Notes: generated by a model from the letters alone, not told the origin. A stretch of 64,000 nucleotides of DNA from Rhodomicrobium vannielii ATCC 17100 (GCF_000166055.1 NC_014664.1:955927-1019926); one strand, 5' to 3'. Counted from the stretch's first letter, positions 30,645 through 39,412 are shown. Translations and numbers: made by a program.

Positions 30645-31097
30645 TACGCAAACCCAACGGCGATGCAAGCCTCTTTTGCCAGCATCCTCAGCGAATTTCA
30701 GATCGCGGACCGCAGCATTGCTCGTTATTGCAACAGCCGGTAGCCGCAGCGGTACGCCCCATTTCAGATAATACGCGGCAAGCCGAACGCGCCGACTTCA
30801 CGCCCGCTTCTCGACGCGAGTTCGTCGTCGGCGGGGTGCAATGCGTCGTCGCGAATCTGAACGGAAGGCCATGACTGCCATCGGAAAGCGGCCTCAAGGA
30901 TCGCGGAAGCGACGCACGCGCCGTGAATCACCAAAGCGCTTTTGAGAGGAACGGAGTTGATTTGCGCGAAGGCTTTATCGCTTTCATGGCTAAAAAGCGC
31001 GCGCCATTCTTTTGTTCGGGCATCTCGGGCTCATGCTCGCAGCATCAACCGAGTTTTTCGCGATTTCTAAGGAGACACGAGATGTCTCTGAAAGTAT
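30593..31097. other. Spacer between the tRNA-Gly copies
   Basis: About 500 bases holding the leader and promoter of copy A, then roughly 430 bases in which I see no gene. A 90-codon frame (30602-30874) starts inside the tRNA leader and is not convincing. Confidence 0.4.
30641..30668 (-). promoter_or_regulatory. Probable promoter of tRNA-Gly copy A
   Basis: On the minus strand TTGCAT (30663-30668), 16 bases, TAATAA (30641-30646), about 50 bases before the tRNA. The matching place in copy B reads TCGCAT-N16-TATAAG. Confidence 0.5.
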
Positions 31098-31225
31098 TGG
31101 AGCGGGCGAGGCGATTCGAACGCCCGACCCTAACCTTGGCAAGGTTATGCTCTACCCCTGAGCTACGCCCGCTCTGGCGAGGTGGCAACGTCTTGAAGGA
31201 CGTCGCCGCCGGGTCCGTGACTTAT
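31096..31225 (-). repeat. tRNA-Gly duplication unit B
   Basis: Second copy of the tRNA-Gly plus leader unit described at 30516-30644, same orientation, about 580 bases away. Confidence 0.85.
31098..31172 (-). tRNA. tRNA-Gly (anticodon GCC), copy B
   Basis: Base-for-base identical to copy A over the tRNA, including the encoded CCA (31098-31100). A tandem direct duplication. Confidence 0.96.
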
Positions 31226-31352
31226 ATTCAAATCCGAACGGAATGCGAGCCAAAACTTGCACGCCGCGCTATTTTTCGGGGAGAAGCGCCGTTTCTCCTG
31301 CTCAGACGGTTACAGCGCCGCGCCGTAAATTCAGACTTCGTCTCAGGCTGAT

Positions 31353-31715
31353 CTAGCCGCGCCCGGTGAGCCAGTTCATGAACCCCCGGCGTGGCGCGCG
31401 CTCAACCGGCAAGCCCGCCTTTTTCCACGCTTCGATGCCGCCGTCGAGGTTGTAGACCACGGCGCGGGGAGGCAGTTCGCCAGCCAGCTTCTCGCAGGCT
31501 TTCCCGCCGCGCCCGCCGAGCTTGCACATGATGACGAGTTTTTTTCCGGTGTAATCGGGCAACTTTGCGCAACAGACCGTCCCCAGCGGGACGAGCGTCG
31601 CGCCCGCAACATGCTCCGCGGCGTATTCCTGAGGCTCGCGCACATCGACAAGGACAGCGTCGCCGCTTTCGAGCCAGGTGTTCAGCGAAGCGGCATTGAC
31701 GGGTTGAATGGGCAT
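31353..31715 (-). CDS. Rhodanese-like sulfurtransferase
   Basis: 120-residue single rhodanese domain: LVDVREPQEYAAEHVAGA and the catalytic loop Cys64 in IMCKLGGRGGKA, ending with LDGGIEAWKKAGLPV. It transfers sulfane sulfur (persulfide). It begins 28 bases downstream of the SqrR-like repressor on the same strand, so the two form an operon; this context points to sulfide or persulfide handling. Confidence 0.88.
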   Translation of the reverse strand: MPIQPVNAASLNTWLESGDAVLVDVREPQEYAAEHVAGATLVPLGTVCCAKLPDYTGKKLVIMCKLGGRGGKACEKLAGELPPRAVVYNLDGGIEAWKKAGLPVERAPRRGFMNWLTGRG

Positions 31716-31743
31716 GGGACTACCTTAGGGTTTTCTAATGCTT

Positions 31744-32067
31744 TCAGGGGCGACAGTAGATCAGATAGAGCGTCGAGAGCAAGGCGTGAACCTCCATGCT
31801 GCACAGCCGATAATAGACCATCTGGCCACGTTTCTCGGCGCTCACGATGCCGGACTCGCGCAATTTTGCAAGATGCTGAGACACGGCAGACTGCGATAAA
31901 TCAATCACTTCGCACAACTCGCCGACCGACTTTTCTCCGCCGATGAGCTGGCAGAGAATGAGCAGCCGATGCGAGTTCGCGAGCTGCTTCAACATCTCGG
32001 CCGCGGCTTCGGCGTGGCCCTTCATGGCATCCGCCGCCCCCGCGACCGGGGATTCCTCTCGCTTCAT
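31744..32067 (-). CDS. ArsR-family repressor, SqrR/BigR-like persulfide sensor
   Basis: 107-residue winged-helix regulator. The recognition region reads LCEVIDLSQSAVSQHLAKLRESGIV. Cys39 (LLILCQLI) and Cys105 (LYLIYC) sit where SqrR and BigR have their redox pair, which forms a polysulfide bridge on exposure to persulfides and releases DNA. Two further cysteines (52, 89) are present. The adjacent rhodanese and the divergent promoter with a palindrome support a sulfide-responsive repressor. The inducer assignment is inference from family and context. Confidence 0.85.
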   Translation of the reverse strand: MKREESPVAGAADAMKGHAEAAAEMLKQLANSHRLLILCQLIGGEKSVGELCEVIDLSQSAVSQHLAKLRESGIVSAEKRGQMVYYRLCSMEVHALLSTLYLIYCRP

Positions 32068-32068
32068 C

Positions 32069-32096
32069 TTGACACCATATTAGCTGTATCTAATAT
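32069..32096 (+). promoter_or_regulatory. Promoter with embedded ArsR-type operator
   Basis: TTGACA (32069-32074) and TAATAT (32091-32096) are spaced 16 bases apart and point toward the AhpD-like gene. Filling the space is the palindrome ATATTAG-N6-CTAATAT (32077-32096). The position between and over the -35 and -10 boxes is ideal for repression by the adjacent ArsR-family protein, and would also give autoregulation. Confidence 0.78.
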
Positions 32097-32139
32097 ACGA
32101 CAAACACGCTCGCACACAAGCCCCGAAGAAGGATGTCCT

Positions 32140-32493
32140 ATGGAAAAGGATTACGCCGAAATCACGCGCGCCATCTCCGCAAACATGAAGGAACTGCGCA
32201 AGGGCATACCCGAAACGATGCAGGGCTTTAGCGCGCTTGCGGCGGCCGCCACCAAGGACGGCTCGCTCGACAAGAAGACCAAGGAACTCATCGCGCTCGC
32301 GCTTGGCGTGGCCGCACGTTGCGACGGCTGTATCGGCTTCCATTCCGAGGCGCTCGTGAGGCTTGGCGCCACGCGCGAAGAGGTGCTGGAGGTGCTCGGC
32401 ATGGCCATTTACATGGGCGGCGGACCCTCGCTCATGTATGCCGCCGATGCCATTGGCGCTTACGACCAATTCGCCGGCAAGCGCTCCGCCTGA
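32140..32493 (+). CDS. AhpD-like / carboxymuconolactone decarboxylase family protein
   Basis: 117 residues with the alkylhydroperoxidase CxxCxxxH motif (Cys61, Cys64, His68 in RCDGCIGFHSEAL) and the helical core of the AhpD superfamily. Members act as thiol peroxidase adaptors. ATG at 32140 has AAGAAGGA upstream. Divergent from the SqrR-like repressor with the operator in its promoter, so it is probably induced by the same sulfur or oxidative signal. Confidence 0.85.
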   Translation: MEKDYAEITRAISANMKELRKGIPETMQGFSALAAAATKDGSLDKKTKELIALALGVAARCDGCIGFHSEALVRLGATREEVLEVLGMAIYMGGGPSLMYAADAIGAYDQFAGKRSA

Positions 32494-32537
32494 TCTGGCT
32501 ACAGTCCGCGTCGCAGCCACGCGCGTGATGCATATAA

Positions 32538-32572
32538 CCCGGAGCATGTTTGCGCTGCCAAAATGCTCCGGG
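32538..32572 (+). terminator. Strong hairpin after the AhpD-like gene
   Basis: CCCGGAGCAT (32538-32547) pairs with ATGCTCCGGG (32563-32572) around a 15-base loop, 45 bases after the stop codon. There is no T-tract, so termination is only probable. Confidence 0.5.
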
Positions 32573-32610
32573 GCCGCATGGTTTGGGCAATCGCACGGAA
32601 GCGGCGAGCT

Positions 32611-32684
32611 ATCGCATCGGACCGTAAATCGGACCCGGCATGACCCTGTAAATTTCGGTTGTCGATCAGCCTCTCTGCGTCAAA
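32611..32684 (-). repeat. Interspersed repeat, copy 3
   Basis: Minus-strand copy. Its first 13 bases (TTTGACGCAGAGA) are identical to copy 1, and 54 of 74 positions match without gaps. The terminal hairpin arms are degenerate here. Confidence 0.75.
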
Positions 32685-33030
32685 CCCCGATCTGACGCAG
32701 TGATCTGTGCAGGCATTTTACTTTCGATTCGCGCCCGCTTGTGCCCCGTCATCGATCGCTTACACTACACGTTGCCAGTGCTCTTCTGGCGCACACGTTT
32801 GAGTAAGAGCGTGCGCCAGAGCATCAAAAGATCGCTCCAGAGCACCAGTCGATCAGCCGCGTCCCCTCCCCCGCCGCGCACGCATGCGTCATGCTCGAAG
32901 CCCAGGTCGCAGACCTGAGGCTTGCACGTGGAATTGAACGCGGACCCAAGCGAACCACGCCTCCCGATCATCCCGCACGAAACCATCCCGGACGCTCCCC
33001 AGCGCCGAGCACATCGCTTCGTCGCGTTGC

Positions 33031-33043
33031 TTGGTCTGACCAA
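33031..33043. promoter_or_regulatory. LldR-type operator O1
   Basis: TTGGTCTGACCAA, a 5-3-5 palindrome matching the TTGGT-N3-ACCAA core known for PdhR/LldR GntR-family repressors. It lies upstream of a TTGACT (33071-33076) -35-like box. Confidence 0.8.
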
Positions 33044-33119
33044 CCCCTTGATATTCTACCATAGTCTCGTTTGACTTATCCGCTCTTTCCCAAGAATACA
33101 CGGGCAGTGTCTGCTCCCG

Positions 33120-33132
33120 TTGGTCAGACCAA
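33120..33132. promoter_or_regulatory. LldR-type operator O2
   Basis: TTGGTCAGACCAA, a second copy of the same palindrome, 89 bases centre to centre from O1 and just before the lldP ribosome site. Two operators flanking the promoter is the arrangement described for E. coli lldPRD, where LldR bridges them. Confidence 0.8.
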
Positions 33133-33147
33133 ATCGAGGGATATGGA

Positions 33148-34821
33148 ATGACAGTGTGGCAGCAGAATTACGATCCACTCGGCAATCTCTGGCTTTCGAG
33201 CCTTGTGGCCGCGATCCCGATCCTCTTTTTCTTCCTCGCCCTCACCCGATTGCGCCTGAAAGGCTATCTCGCCGCCACCATCACCTTGCTCCTCGCCATC
33301 GGGATCGCCATCGGCATGTATCGCATGCCCGTCGAATCGGCGGCGGCGGCTGGCGTATATGGCTTCCTGTACGGGCTCTGGCCCATCGCCTGGATCATCA
33401 TCGCGGCCGTGTTCCTCTACCGGGTGTCGGTGGAAACCGGCCAGTTCGACATCATCCGCCGCTCGATCCTCCACATCACCGAAGACCAGCGACTCCAGCT
33501 TCTGCTCGTCGGCTTCGCGTTCGGCGCCTTCCTTGAGGGTGCGGCCGGTTTCGGCGCTCCCGTCGCGATCACGGCGGCGCTGCTCGTAGGGCTCGGCTTC
33601 CGCCCGCTTTATGCGGCGGGCCTTTGCCTCATCGCCAACACCGCGCCAGTCGCGTTCGGCGCGATGGGTATCCCGATCATCGTTGCGGGACAGGTGTCCA
33701 ATATCGATCCGTTCCTGATCGGCCAGATGGCAGGACGGCAGCTTCCGCTGCTGTCGATCATCATCCCCTTCTGGCTGATCCTCATCATGGATGGCGTGAG
33801 GGGCGTGCGCGAAACGTGGCCCGCCATCCTCGTATGCGGCATCTCGTTCGCCACCGTGCAGTTTCTGACAGCGAATTTCATCGGCCCGGAACTTCCCGAC
33901 ATCACCGCCGCGCTCGCCTCGCTCGTTTGCCTGTCGCTGTTCCTGAAGGTCTGGCAGCCGCGAAACATCTTCCGCTTCGACGCGAAGGAAATCGCGGCGG
34001 ATGGAGCCGTGCCCGTTCCCGTTCAGCATGAGCCGAACCAGCGCTATACGACCGGCCAGATCGTCAAGGCCTGGTCCCCGTTCCTGATCCTGACCGCCTT
34101 CGTCACCTTGTGGAGCATCCCGCCGTTCAAGGCGCTGTTCGCGGCGAACGGCCCGCTCGTTACCACGATCATGTCGATCCACGTGCCGTTCCTCGACATG
34201 CTCGTCGAGAAGATCCCGCCCGTCGTGGCGCAGCCGAAGCTGCTTGAAGCGGTTTACAAATTCAACTGGCTCTCCGCGACCGGCACCGCCATCTTCCTCG
34301 CGGCCATCGCATCCATCCTTCTTCTCGGCATGAGGCCCGGCAAGGCCATCGCGACCTTCGGCGGCACCCTGAAAAGCCTCGCCATCCCGATCTATTCGAT
34401 CGGCGTCGTCCTAGCCTTCGCGTTCGTGGCCAATTTCTCGGGGCTCTCGACAACGCTCGCGCTGCTGCTCGCTCATACGGGGTCGGCGTTCACGTTCTTC
34501 TCGCCGTTCCTCGGATGGCTGGGCGTGTTCGTGACGGGTTCGGATACCTCCTCGAATGCGCTGTTCGGCGCGCTTCAGGCCACGACCGCGCATCAGATCG
34601 GCGTGAGCGACGTGCTTCTCGTCGCGGTGAACACGACCGGCGGCGTGACGGGCAAGATGATCTCGCCGCAGTCCATCGCCATCGCCTGCGCGGCGGTGGG
34701 GCTCGTCGGCAAGGAATCGGACCTGTTCCGCTTCACGGTGAAGCATAGTCTTGCGCTCGCGGCGCTCATCGGTGTCATTACCACCGTTCAAGCTTACGTG
34801 ACGCCGTGGATGATCCCCTGA
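33148..34821 (+). CDS. lldP: L-lactate permease
   Basis: 557-residue lactate/glycolate:proton symporter of the LctP family, with about 13-14 membrane helices. Recognised from the highly conserved [26 protein letters not shown] and [14 protein letters not shown] blocks and the C-terminal [16 protein letters not shown] and [23 protein letters not shown] precedes the ATG. First gene of lldP-lldR-lldD, with the stop overlapping the next start (TGATG). Confidence 0.94.
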   Translation: MTVWQQNYDPLGNLWLSSLVAAIPILFFFLALTRLRLKGYLAATITLLLAIGIAIGMYRMPVESAAAAGVYGFLYGLWPIAWIIIAAVFLYRVSVETGQFDIIRRSILHITEDQRLQLLLVGFAFGAFLEGAAGFGAPVAITAALLVGLGFRPLYAAGLCLIANTAPVAFGAMGIPIIVAGQVSNIDPFLIGQMAGRQLPLLSIIIPFWLILIMDGVRGVRETWPAILVCGISFATVQFLTANFIGPELPDITAALASLVCLSLFLKVWQPRNIFRFDAKEIAADGAVPVPVQHEPNQRYTTGQIVKAWSPFLILTAFVTLWSIPPFKALFAANGPLVTTIMSIHVPFLDMLVEKIPPVVAQPKLLEAVYKFNWLSATGTAIFLAAIASILLLGMRPGKAIATFGGTLKSLAIPIYSIGVVLAFAFVANFSGLSTTLALLLAHTGSAFTFFSPFLGWLGVFVTGSDTSSNALFGALQATTAHQIGVSDVLLVAVNTTGGVTGKMISPQSIAIACAAVGLVGKESDLFRFTVKHSLALAALIGVITTVQAYVTPWMIP

Positions 34822-35651
34822 TGGCCCAAGCCAAACCGGACCTTGCCAAACCCGACCTAACCCAGCCATCCCGCGTATCCGAGCGCGCCGAGGCCATGAT
34901 CGAGACTTTCATCAAGGATCATGGCCTGCGCCCGGGCGACCGTCTGCCGTCGGAGCGCGCTCTCGCGGAAATGGCCGGGATCTCCCGCGCCAGCCTGCGC
35001 GAAGCGGTGGGACGCATGGCGGCGCGCGGACGCGTGACGGTGCGGAAAACGGGCATCCTGATCGCCGAGCCGACTGCCTCGCCCTCCGCCGCGGTCGCCG
35101 CCTCGTGGGCGAGAGAAACGATCAGCGCGCCGCTTGCACCTCTCGTCGCCTACGACGCGGGCTACGGTCACGATGTGCTGGAAATCCGTCAGGCGCTTGA
35201 GGGCGCGGCGGCCTATTACGCGGCGCTTCGCGCCGACCCCGACGACAAGACACGCATTCGCGATGCATTCGAGGCCATGGGCAAGAGCCACGGCGCCAGC
35301 ACCCCGATAGAGGAAGCCCGCAAGGACGCGGCCTTCCATCTCGCCATCGCAGAGGCTTCACACAACGCCGTCCTTAAACAGGTGATGTCGAGCATGTTCG
35401 GCCTTCTGCAGGACAGCATCTCGCAGAGTCTCGAAAAGCTCTACACCGTGCCGCAGACGTTCGACGCCCTTTCGCAGCAGCATCGCGCGCTCATCGAGAC
35501 GATCGAGGCGGGCGATGCCGAGGGCGCGAGACAAGTCTCGGACCGCCACCTCCGTTTTGTCGAAACGACGATCAAACGCATCGATGACGATCTGGCCCGG
35601 AAGGCGCGCTCGACCGTCGCCCGTTCCGCCGCACTTCAAGATAAAGGCTGA
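34821..35651 (+). CDS. lldR: FadR-type GntR repressor of lactate operon
   Basis: About 276 residues: winged helix ([37 protein letters not shown]) and a C-terminal FCD ligand domain with the metal-binding [14 protein letters not shown] and [12 protein letters not shown] segments. Start at 34821 overlaps the lldP stop; an ATG at 34806 is possible. Its place in the operon and the two TTGGT-N3-ACCAA sites upstream make L-lactate-responsive autoregulation very likely. Confidence 0.9.
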   Translation: MAQAKPDLAKPDLTQPSRVSERAEAMIETFIKDHGLRPGDRLPSERALAEMAGISRASLREAVGRMAARGRVTVRKTGILIAEPTASPSAAVAASWARETISAPLAPLVAYDAGYGHDVLEIRQALEGAAAYYAALRADPDDKTRIRDAFEAMGKSHGASTPIEEARKDAAFHLAIAEASHNAVLKQVMSSMFGLLQDSISQSLEKLYTVPQTFDALSQQHRALIETIEAGDAEGARQVSDRHLRFVETTIKRIDDDLARKARSTVARSAALQDKG

Positions 35652-35661
35652 GTTCCTTTCC

Positions 35662-36795
35662 ATGATAATATCCGCGACCACAGACTATCGAGAGGCGGCC
35701 CGCCGCCGGCTGCCACAATTCCTGTTCGATTACATCGACGGCGGCGCCTATGCGGAGCACACGCTTCGCCACAACGTGTCCGACCTCGCCAGCATCGCTC
35801 TTCGCCAGCGCGTGCTGAAGAACGTCGCCGATCGGAGCCTTGAGACCGAGATTTTCGGCCAGAAACTCGCGATGCCGGTGACGCTCGCGCCTGTCGGGCT
35901 CACGGGCATGTATGCGCGGCGCGGCGAGGTGCAGGCGGCGCGCGCGGCGGCCTCGCGCGGCGTGCCCTTCACGCTCTCGACCGTCTCCGTCTGTCCCATC
36001 GAGGAAGTGCAGAAAAAATCGCCCGCGCCGATCTGGTTCCAGCTTTACGTGCTGAAGGATCGCGGCTTCATGCGCAATGCGTTGGAGCGCGCACAGGCGG
36101 CAGGCATCACGACGCTGGTGTTCACGGTGGATATGCCCGTGCCCGGCGCGCGCTACCGCGACGCGCATTCCGGCATGTCGGGCAAGAACGCCCATTTCCG
36201 GCGCATGATCCAGGCGGTCACGCATCCCGGCTGGTCGTGGGATGTGGGCCTGCGCGGCCGCCCGCACGATCTCGGCAACATCTCCGCCTACCTCGGCAAG
36301 CCGACCGGCCTCGGCGACTATATCGGCTGGCTCGGCTCGAATTTCGATCCGTCGATCAGCTGGAAGGATCTGGAATGGATTCGCGAGTTCTGGAAAGGGC
36401 CGATGATCATCAAGGGCATCCTTGACGTGGAGGACGCGCGCGACGCGGTTCGATTCGGTGCCGATGGCATCATCGTGTCCAATCACGGCGGCAGGCAACT
36501 CGATGGCGTGCTGTCGTCGGCGCGCGCGCTGCCCGCCATCGCCGACGCGGTGAAGGGCGACATCAAGATCCTCGCCGACTCCGGCATCCGCTCCGGCCTC
36601 GATGTGGTGCGCATGCTGGCGCTCGGCGCGGATTGCACGATGATCGGCCGCGCCTATACATACGCGCTTGCGGCTGCGGGCGAGGCGGGCGTCGCCAACC
36701 TGCTCGACCTGTTCGCGAAGGAAATGCGCGTCGCCATGGCGCTGACCGGCGTTCGGAGCATTGCGGAGATCACGCGCGACTCGCTTGTCCATTAA
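35662..36795 (+). CDS. lldD: L-lactate dehydrogenase (quinone), FMN-dependent
   Basis: Membrane-associated flavoenzyme oxidising L-lactate to pyruvate with electrons to quinone. 377 residues; the active-site signature [10 protein letters not shown] and the FMN barrel motifs ([33 protein letters not shown]) are intact. Start [18 protein letters not shown] is the standard LldD N-terminus. Only a weak ribosome site is visible, so translation may be coupled to lldR, which ends 10 bases before. Confidence 0.93.
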   Translation: MIISATTDYREAARRRLPQFLFDYIDGGAYAEHTLRHNVSDLASIALRQRVLKNVADRSLETEIFGQKLAMPVTLAPVGLTGMYARRGEVQAARAAASRGVPFTLSTVSVCPIEEVQKKSPAPIWFQLYVLKDRGFMRNALERAQAAGITTLVFTVDMPVPGARYRDAHSGMSGKNAHFRRMIQAVTHPGWSWDVGLRGRPHDLGNISAYLGKPTGLGDYIGWLGSNFDPSISWKDLEWIREFWKGPMIIKGILDVEDARDAVRFGADGIIVSNHGGRQLDGVLSSARALPAIADAVKGDIKILADSGIRSGLDVVRMLALGADCTMIGRAYTYALAAAGEAGVANLLDLFAKEMRVAMALTGVRSIAEITRDSLVH

Positions 36796-36889
36796 AGGAG
36801 ACGGGGAGACGCCCTCCCCCTCCCGCCGTCGATGACGTTTCGCGAAATTGCTGGTGCATCGAGGGCGCGCCGCCGTGTAGAACGAACGG

Positions 36890-38077
36890 ATGCGCCAGAG
36901 CACCACAGATTTCGACGTCATTATTATCGGCGCTGGCGCAGCGGGGTTGATGTGCGCGCTGACCGCCGGACAGCGCGGCCGCAGGGTCTTGCTACTCGAA
37001 CGCACGGACAAGGCGGGCGCCAAGATCCTTATCTCGGGCGGCGGGCGTTGCAACTTCACCAACCTCGGCATCGCGCCCGACCGCTTCGTTTCGGGCAACC
37101 CGCATTTTTGCGTCTCAGCGCTTCGCCGCTATACGCAATGGGATTTCATCGACCTCGTCGCGCGACACCGCATCGCCTATCACGAGAAAACCCTGGGGCA
37201 GTTGTTCTGCGATGGCTCTGCGCGCGCCATCGTCGCCATGCTGCTGGAGGAATGCGAACGCGGCGAGGTAACGTTGCGTTTCGGACAGAGCATCTCCAGC
37301 GTCTCGAAGCCGGACGGGTTCCGGGTTGAGACAAGCTCCGGCGTTTTCACCGCGCCCGCGCTGGTGCTGGCGACCGGCGGGCTTTCCATACCCAAAATGG
37401 GGGCCACGGGTTTCAGCCATGATCTGGCGCGGCGCTTCGGCTTGCGCGTTACCGAGACACGCCCCGGACTCGTGCCGTTCAAAGCGAAGGCGGATGCACC
37501 CGGCTTCGATGCCTCTCTCGCGGGAGTTTCCCTCGAAGCAATCGTTTCCTGCGGGGATCGCGCGTTCCGCGAGGCCATCCTTTTCACCCACCGTGGACTG
37601 TCCGGCCCGGCGATCCTGCAAATATCGTCGTACTGGCGACAGGGCGCTTCAATCGCCATCGACCTTCTGCCGGGACTTGATGCGGCCGGGTTTCTGAAGG
37701 AGCGCAAACGCACTCGGCCGAGGGCTTCGGGACGCGCCGTGCTCGCGGAGGTTCTGCCCGCGCGCCTCGCGCAAGCTCTAGCCGACGCGCATCTGCCGCC
37801 CGCCGAGATGGCCAATATCCCCGACCGGGTTCTGATGGCGCTGGCTGAGCATCTGAAGGGCTGGCGGTTCACGCCGCCGGAGACCGAGGGTTTCGCGAAA
37901 GCCGAGGTGACGGTGGGCGGCATCGACACGCGCGATCTGTCGTCGAAGACGATGGAGTCGCGGGAGGTGAAGGGACTTTATGCAATTGGCGAGGCCGTGG
38001 ATGTCACAGGCTGGCTCGGCGGCTACAATTTCCAATGGGCCTGGTCGAGCGGTTGGTGTGCGGGACAGGCGGTGTGA
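36890..38077 (+). CDS. HI0933/YhiN-family flavoprotein
   Basis: 395-residue NAD(P)/FAD-dependent oxidoreductase of the HI0933 family. FAD-binding [14 protein letters not shown] at the N-terminus, the family signature KILISGGGRCNFTN, LATGGLSIPKMGATG, and a C-terminal GLYAIGEAVDVTGWLGGYNFQWAWSSG. The family is widespread; the substrate is unknown. About 95 bases after lldD, so it could be co-transcribed, but a functional link to lactate is not evident. Confidence 0.88.
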   Translation: MRQSTTDFDVIIIGAGAAGLMCALTAGQRGRRVLLLERTDKAGAKILISGGGRCNFTNLGIAPDRFVSGNPHFCVSALRRYTQWDFIDLVARHRIAYHEKTLGQLFCDGSARAIVAMLLEECERGEVTLRFGQSISSVSKPDGFRVETSSGVFTAPALVLATGGLSIPKMGATGFSHDLARRFGLRVTETRPGLVPFKAKADAPGFDASLAGVSLEAIVSCGDRAFREAILFTHRGLSGPAILQISSYWRQGASIAIDLLPGLDAAGFLKERKRTRPRASGRAVLAEVLPARLAQALADAHLPPAEMANIPDRVLMALAEHLKGWRFTPPETEGFAKAEVTVGGIDTRDLSSKTMESREVKGLYAIGEAVDVTGWLGGYNFQWAWSSGWCAGQAV

Positions 38078-38384
38078 CCGATACGCCGCGCGCGCGGCCG
38101 CGAGAATTCGTCCGCAGACGGCATGGCTCATTCATAAAGGGCCTGAAAGGAGTGTGAAGAAGACCCACCTTCGGCCCGCTAAAAGCGTTTAAACGAGGAC
38201 CGGCGCGTCAGGCTTCACGTCGGAGTAGCTTTGAGGAAGCTGTCGGCCGGTGGAAAAGGGAAATTATGCGCCCCGCGTAATAGTTCAGCTCGACACGTGC
38301 GCTTCACATGCCGGGCGAGGCCATAGGTTGGAAGCGAAACCACCGGTACGCAGTGGCGGTTCTTGGACCTGCCCTTGATTTGAA
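38078..38384. other. Intergenic region
   Basis: About 300 bases between the flavoprotein and tRNA-His. Nothing recognisable is seen. Confidence 0.4.
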
Positions 38385-38461
38385 TGGTACCGCTGCCCCG
38401 GCTCGAACGGGGGACCCCCAGATCCACAATCTGGTGCTCTAACCAACTGAGCTACAGCGGC
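38385..38461 (-). tRNA. tRNA-His (anticodon GTG), no encoded G-1
   Basis: Minus-strand cloverleaf: 5' GCCGCTG, D-arm AGCTCAGTTGGTTAGAGC, anticodon arm CAGATTGTGGATCTG with GTG, and T-arm CCCCGTTCGAGCCGGGG. CCA is encoded at 38385-38387. The base before position 1 is C, not G; the acceptor ends with a G1-U72 wobble and A73. This is the aberrant alphaproteobacterial tRNA-His, which lacks the otherwise universal G-1. Confidence 0.95.
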
Positions 38462-38759
38462 GAAGGAGTGCGCAATAAACAGGGTTTCATTGCAAAATTC
38501 AAGGCGTGATTTCGCATTTTGCCAACGAAAAGGGGCGGCGTGTCAACGCACGGTGTTGGAGAGGAAAAACCGATGAAGCCTTGCCGATCGTCGCCAAGGC
38601 GAGGCACGTTTCGGAAAGCCGGTGCGCTGGATCGTCGATGTCGTCGCGTCGCGGAGGCACAATAACAATGCGACATAGGGCGAAAGGCCGGGCGGTTCGA
38701 CCGGCCTTCACTCGATCAGAGACTGTCCGCGTTTTGTTGAATCAGCGATCTAGCCCCGC

Positions 38760-39140
38760 TTAGTATTGGTTGGTCGGATTGACCTTCTGAGCGGACTGCG
38801 CAACAAGGCGCGTCAATTCTTGAGCCTGCTGCGCATAGGCTTCGACCTGCTGGCGAGCGAACTGATTCTGGATTTCGATCGCTTCCTTGATGTCTTTCGC
38901 ATTGACGAGACGCTGGGCCAGCTCGAACTGCGCCTGAAGATTGGCTTCGGTGAACTTCACGGCCTTCTCGTTGATCTCGCGCGCGCCGGTGGAGAACACG
39001 TCGGAAGACTTCAACATGACATCGTTCGCCTGACGGGCGGCTTCGATGAAGCGGTTGTAAGCTTCGCGGGTCTGCTCAACGCTCTTGGCGGCGAGATCGC
39101 GGACGGAGGACGGAATTTCAAAATCGAGGGGCTGGTTCAT
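38760..39140 (-). CDS. Phasin family protein
   Basis: 126-residue amphipathic helical protein that coats polyhydroxyalkanoate granules. It matches the phasin family: SVEQTREAYNRFIEAARQAND, STGAREINEKAVKFTEANLQAQFELAQRLVNAKDIKEAIEIQNQFARQQVEAYAQQAQEL. Ala/Gln-rich heptads are evident. No PHA synthase is in the window. The upstream region holds two TGC-N3-GCA motifs. Confidence 0.92.
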   Translation of the reverse strand: MNQPLDFEIPSSVRDLAAKSVEQTREAYNRFIEAARQANDVMLKSSDVFSTGAREINEKAVKFTEANLQAQFELAQRLVNAKDIKEAIEIQNQFARQQVEAYAQQAQELTRLVAQSAQKVNPTNQY

Positions 39141-39223
39141 GGCGTTTCTCCTGGTGGAAGGCTCTGGGTCTGGGCTTCGACAGCGAGTCGTCTTCGCTGT
39201 TCCTTATATAAATATAGACTTGG

Positions 39224-39254
39224 TGCGTTGCAACGTAGATTTTTGTGCACCGCA
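39224..39254. promoter_or_regulatory. Two TGC-N3-GCA motifs upstream of the phasin gene
   Basis: TGCGTTGCA (39224-39232) and TGCACCGCA (39246-39254), 22 bases apart (two helical turns), next to an AT-rich TATATTTATATAA stretch on the phasin strand. TGC-rich sites of this form are bound by the PHA regulator PhaR in other alphaproteobacteria. The assignment is inference. Confidence 0.5.
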
Positions 39255-39412
39255 CCATTTTTCGCTCATTCCCTGTTTCGCTGCGGCAACTCGCCTCGGA
39301 AACGGCCGAAGCAGCGTTCCGCGCGCTTGCTTTTTGCGGCGAACACGTTTCCATGTGCGCATCCTGAGTTTGGTTGTACTGCTTGAGCACAACTCGGCAG
39401 GAATCTCGCGCC

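Larger units (their letters stand above)
32494..33147. other. Intergenic region with several hairpins
   Basis: About 650 bases without a gene. Contents in order: hairpin 32538-32572, repeat copy 3 (32611-32684), short hairpin CTGCGTCA/TGACGCAG (32675-32700), 10-base-pair hairpin TCTGGCGCAC/GTGCGCCAGA (32785-32820), hairpin AAGCC-AGGTC/GACCT-GGCTT (32898-32923), then the LldR operators and lldP promoter. Confidence 0.6.

Noticed and set aside
35572-37098. 508-codon frame on the minus strand
   Set aside because: It is antisense to lldD; same reason.
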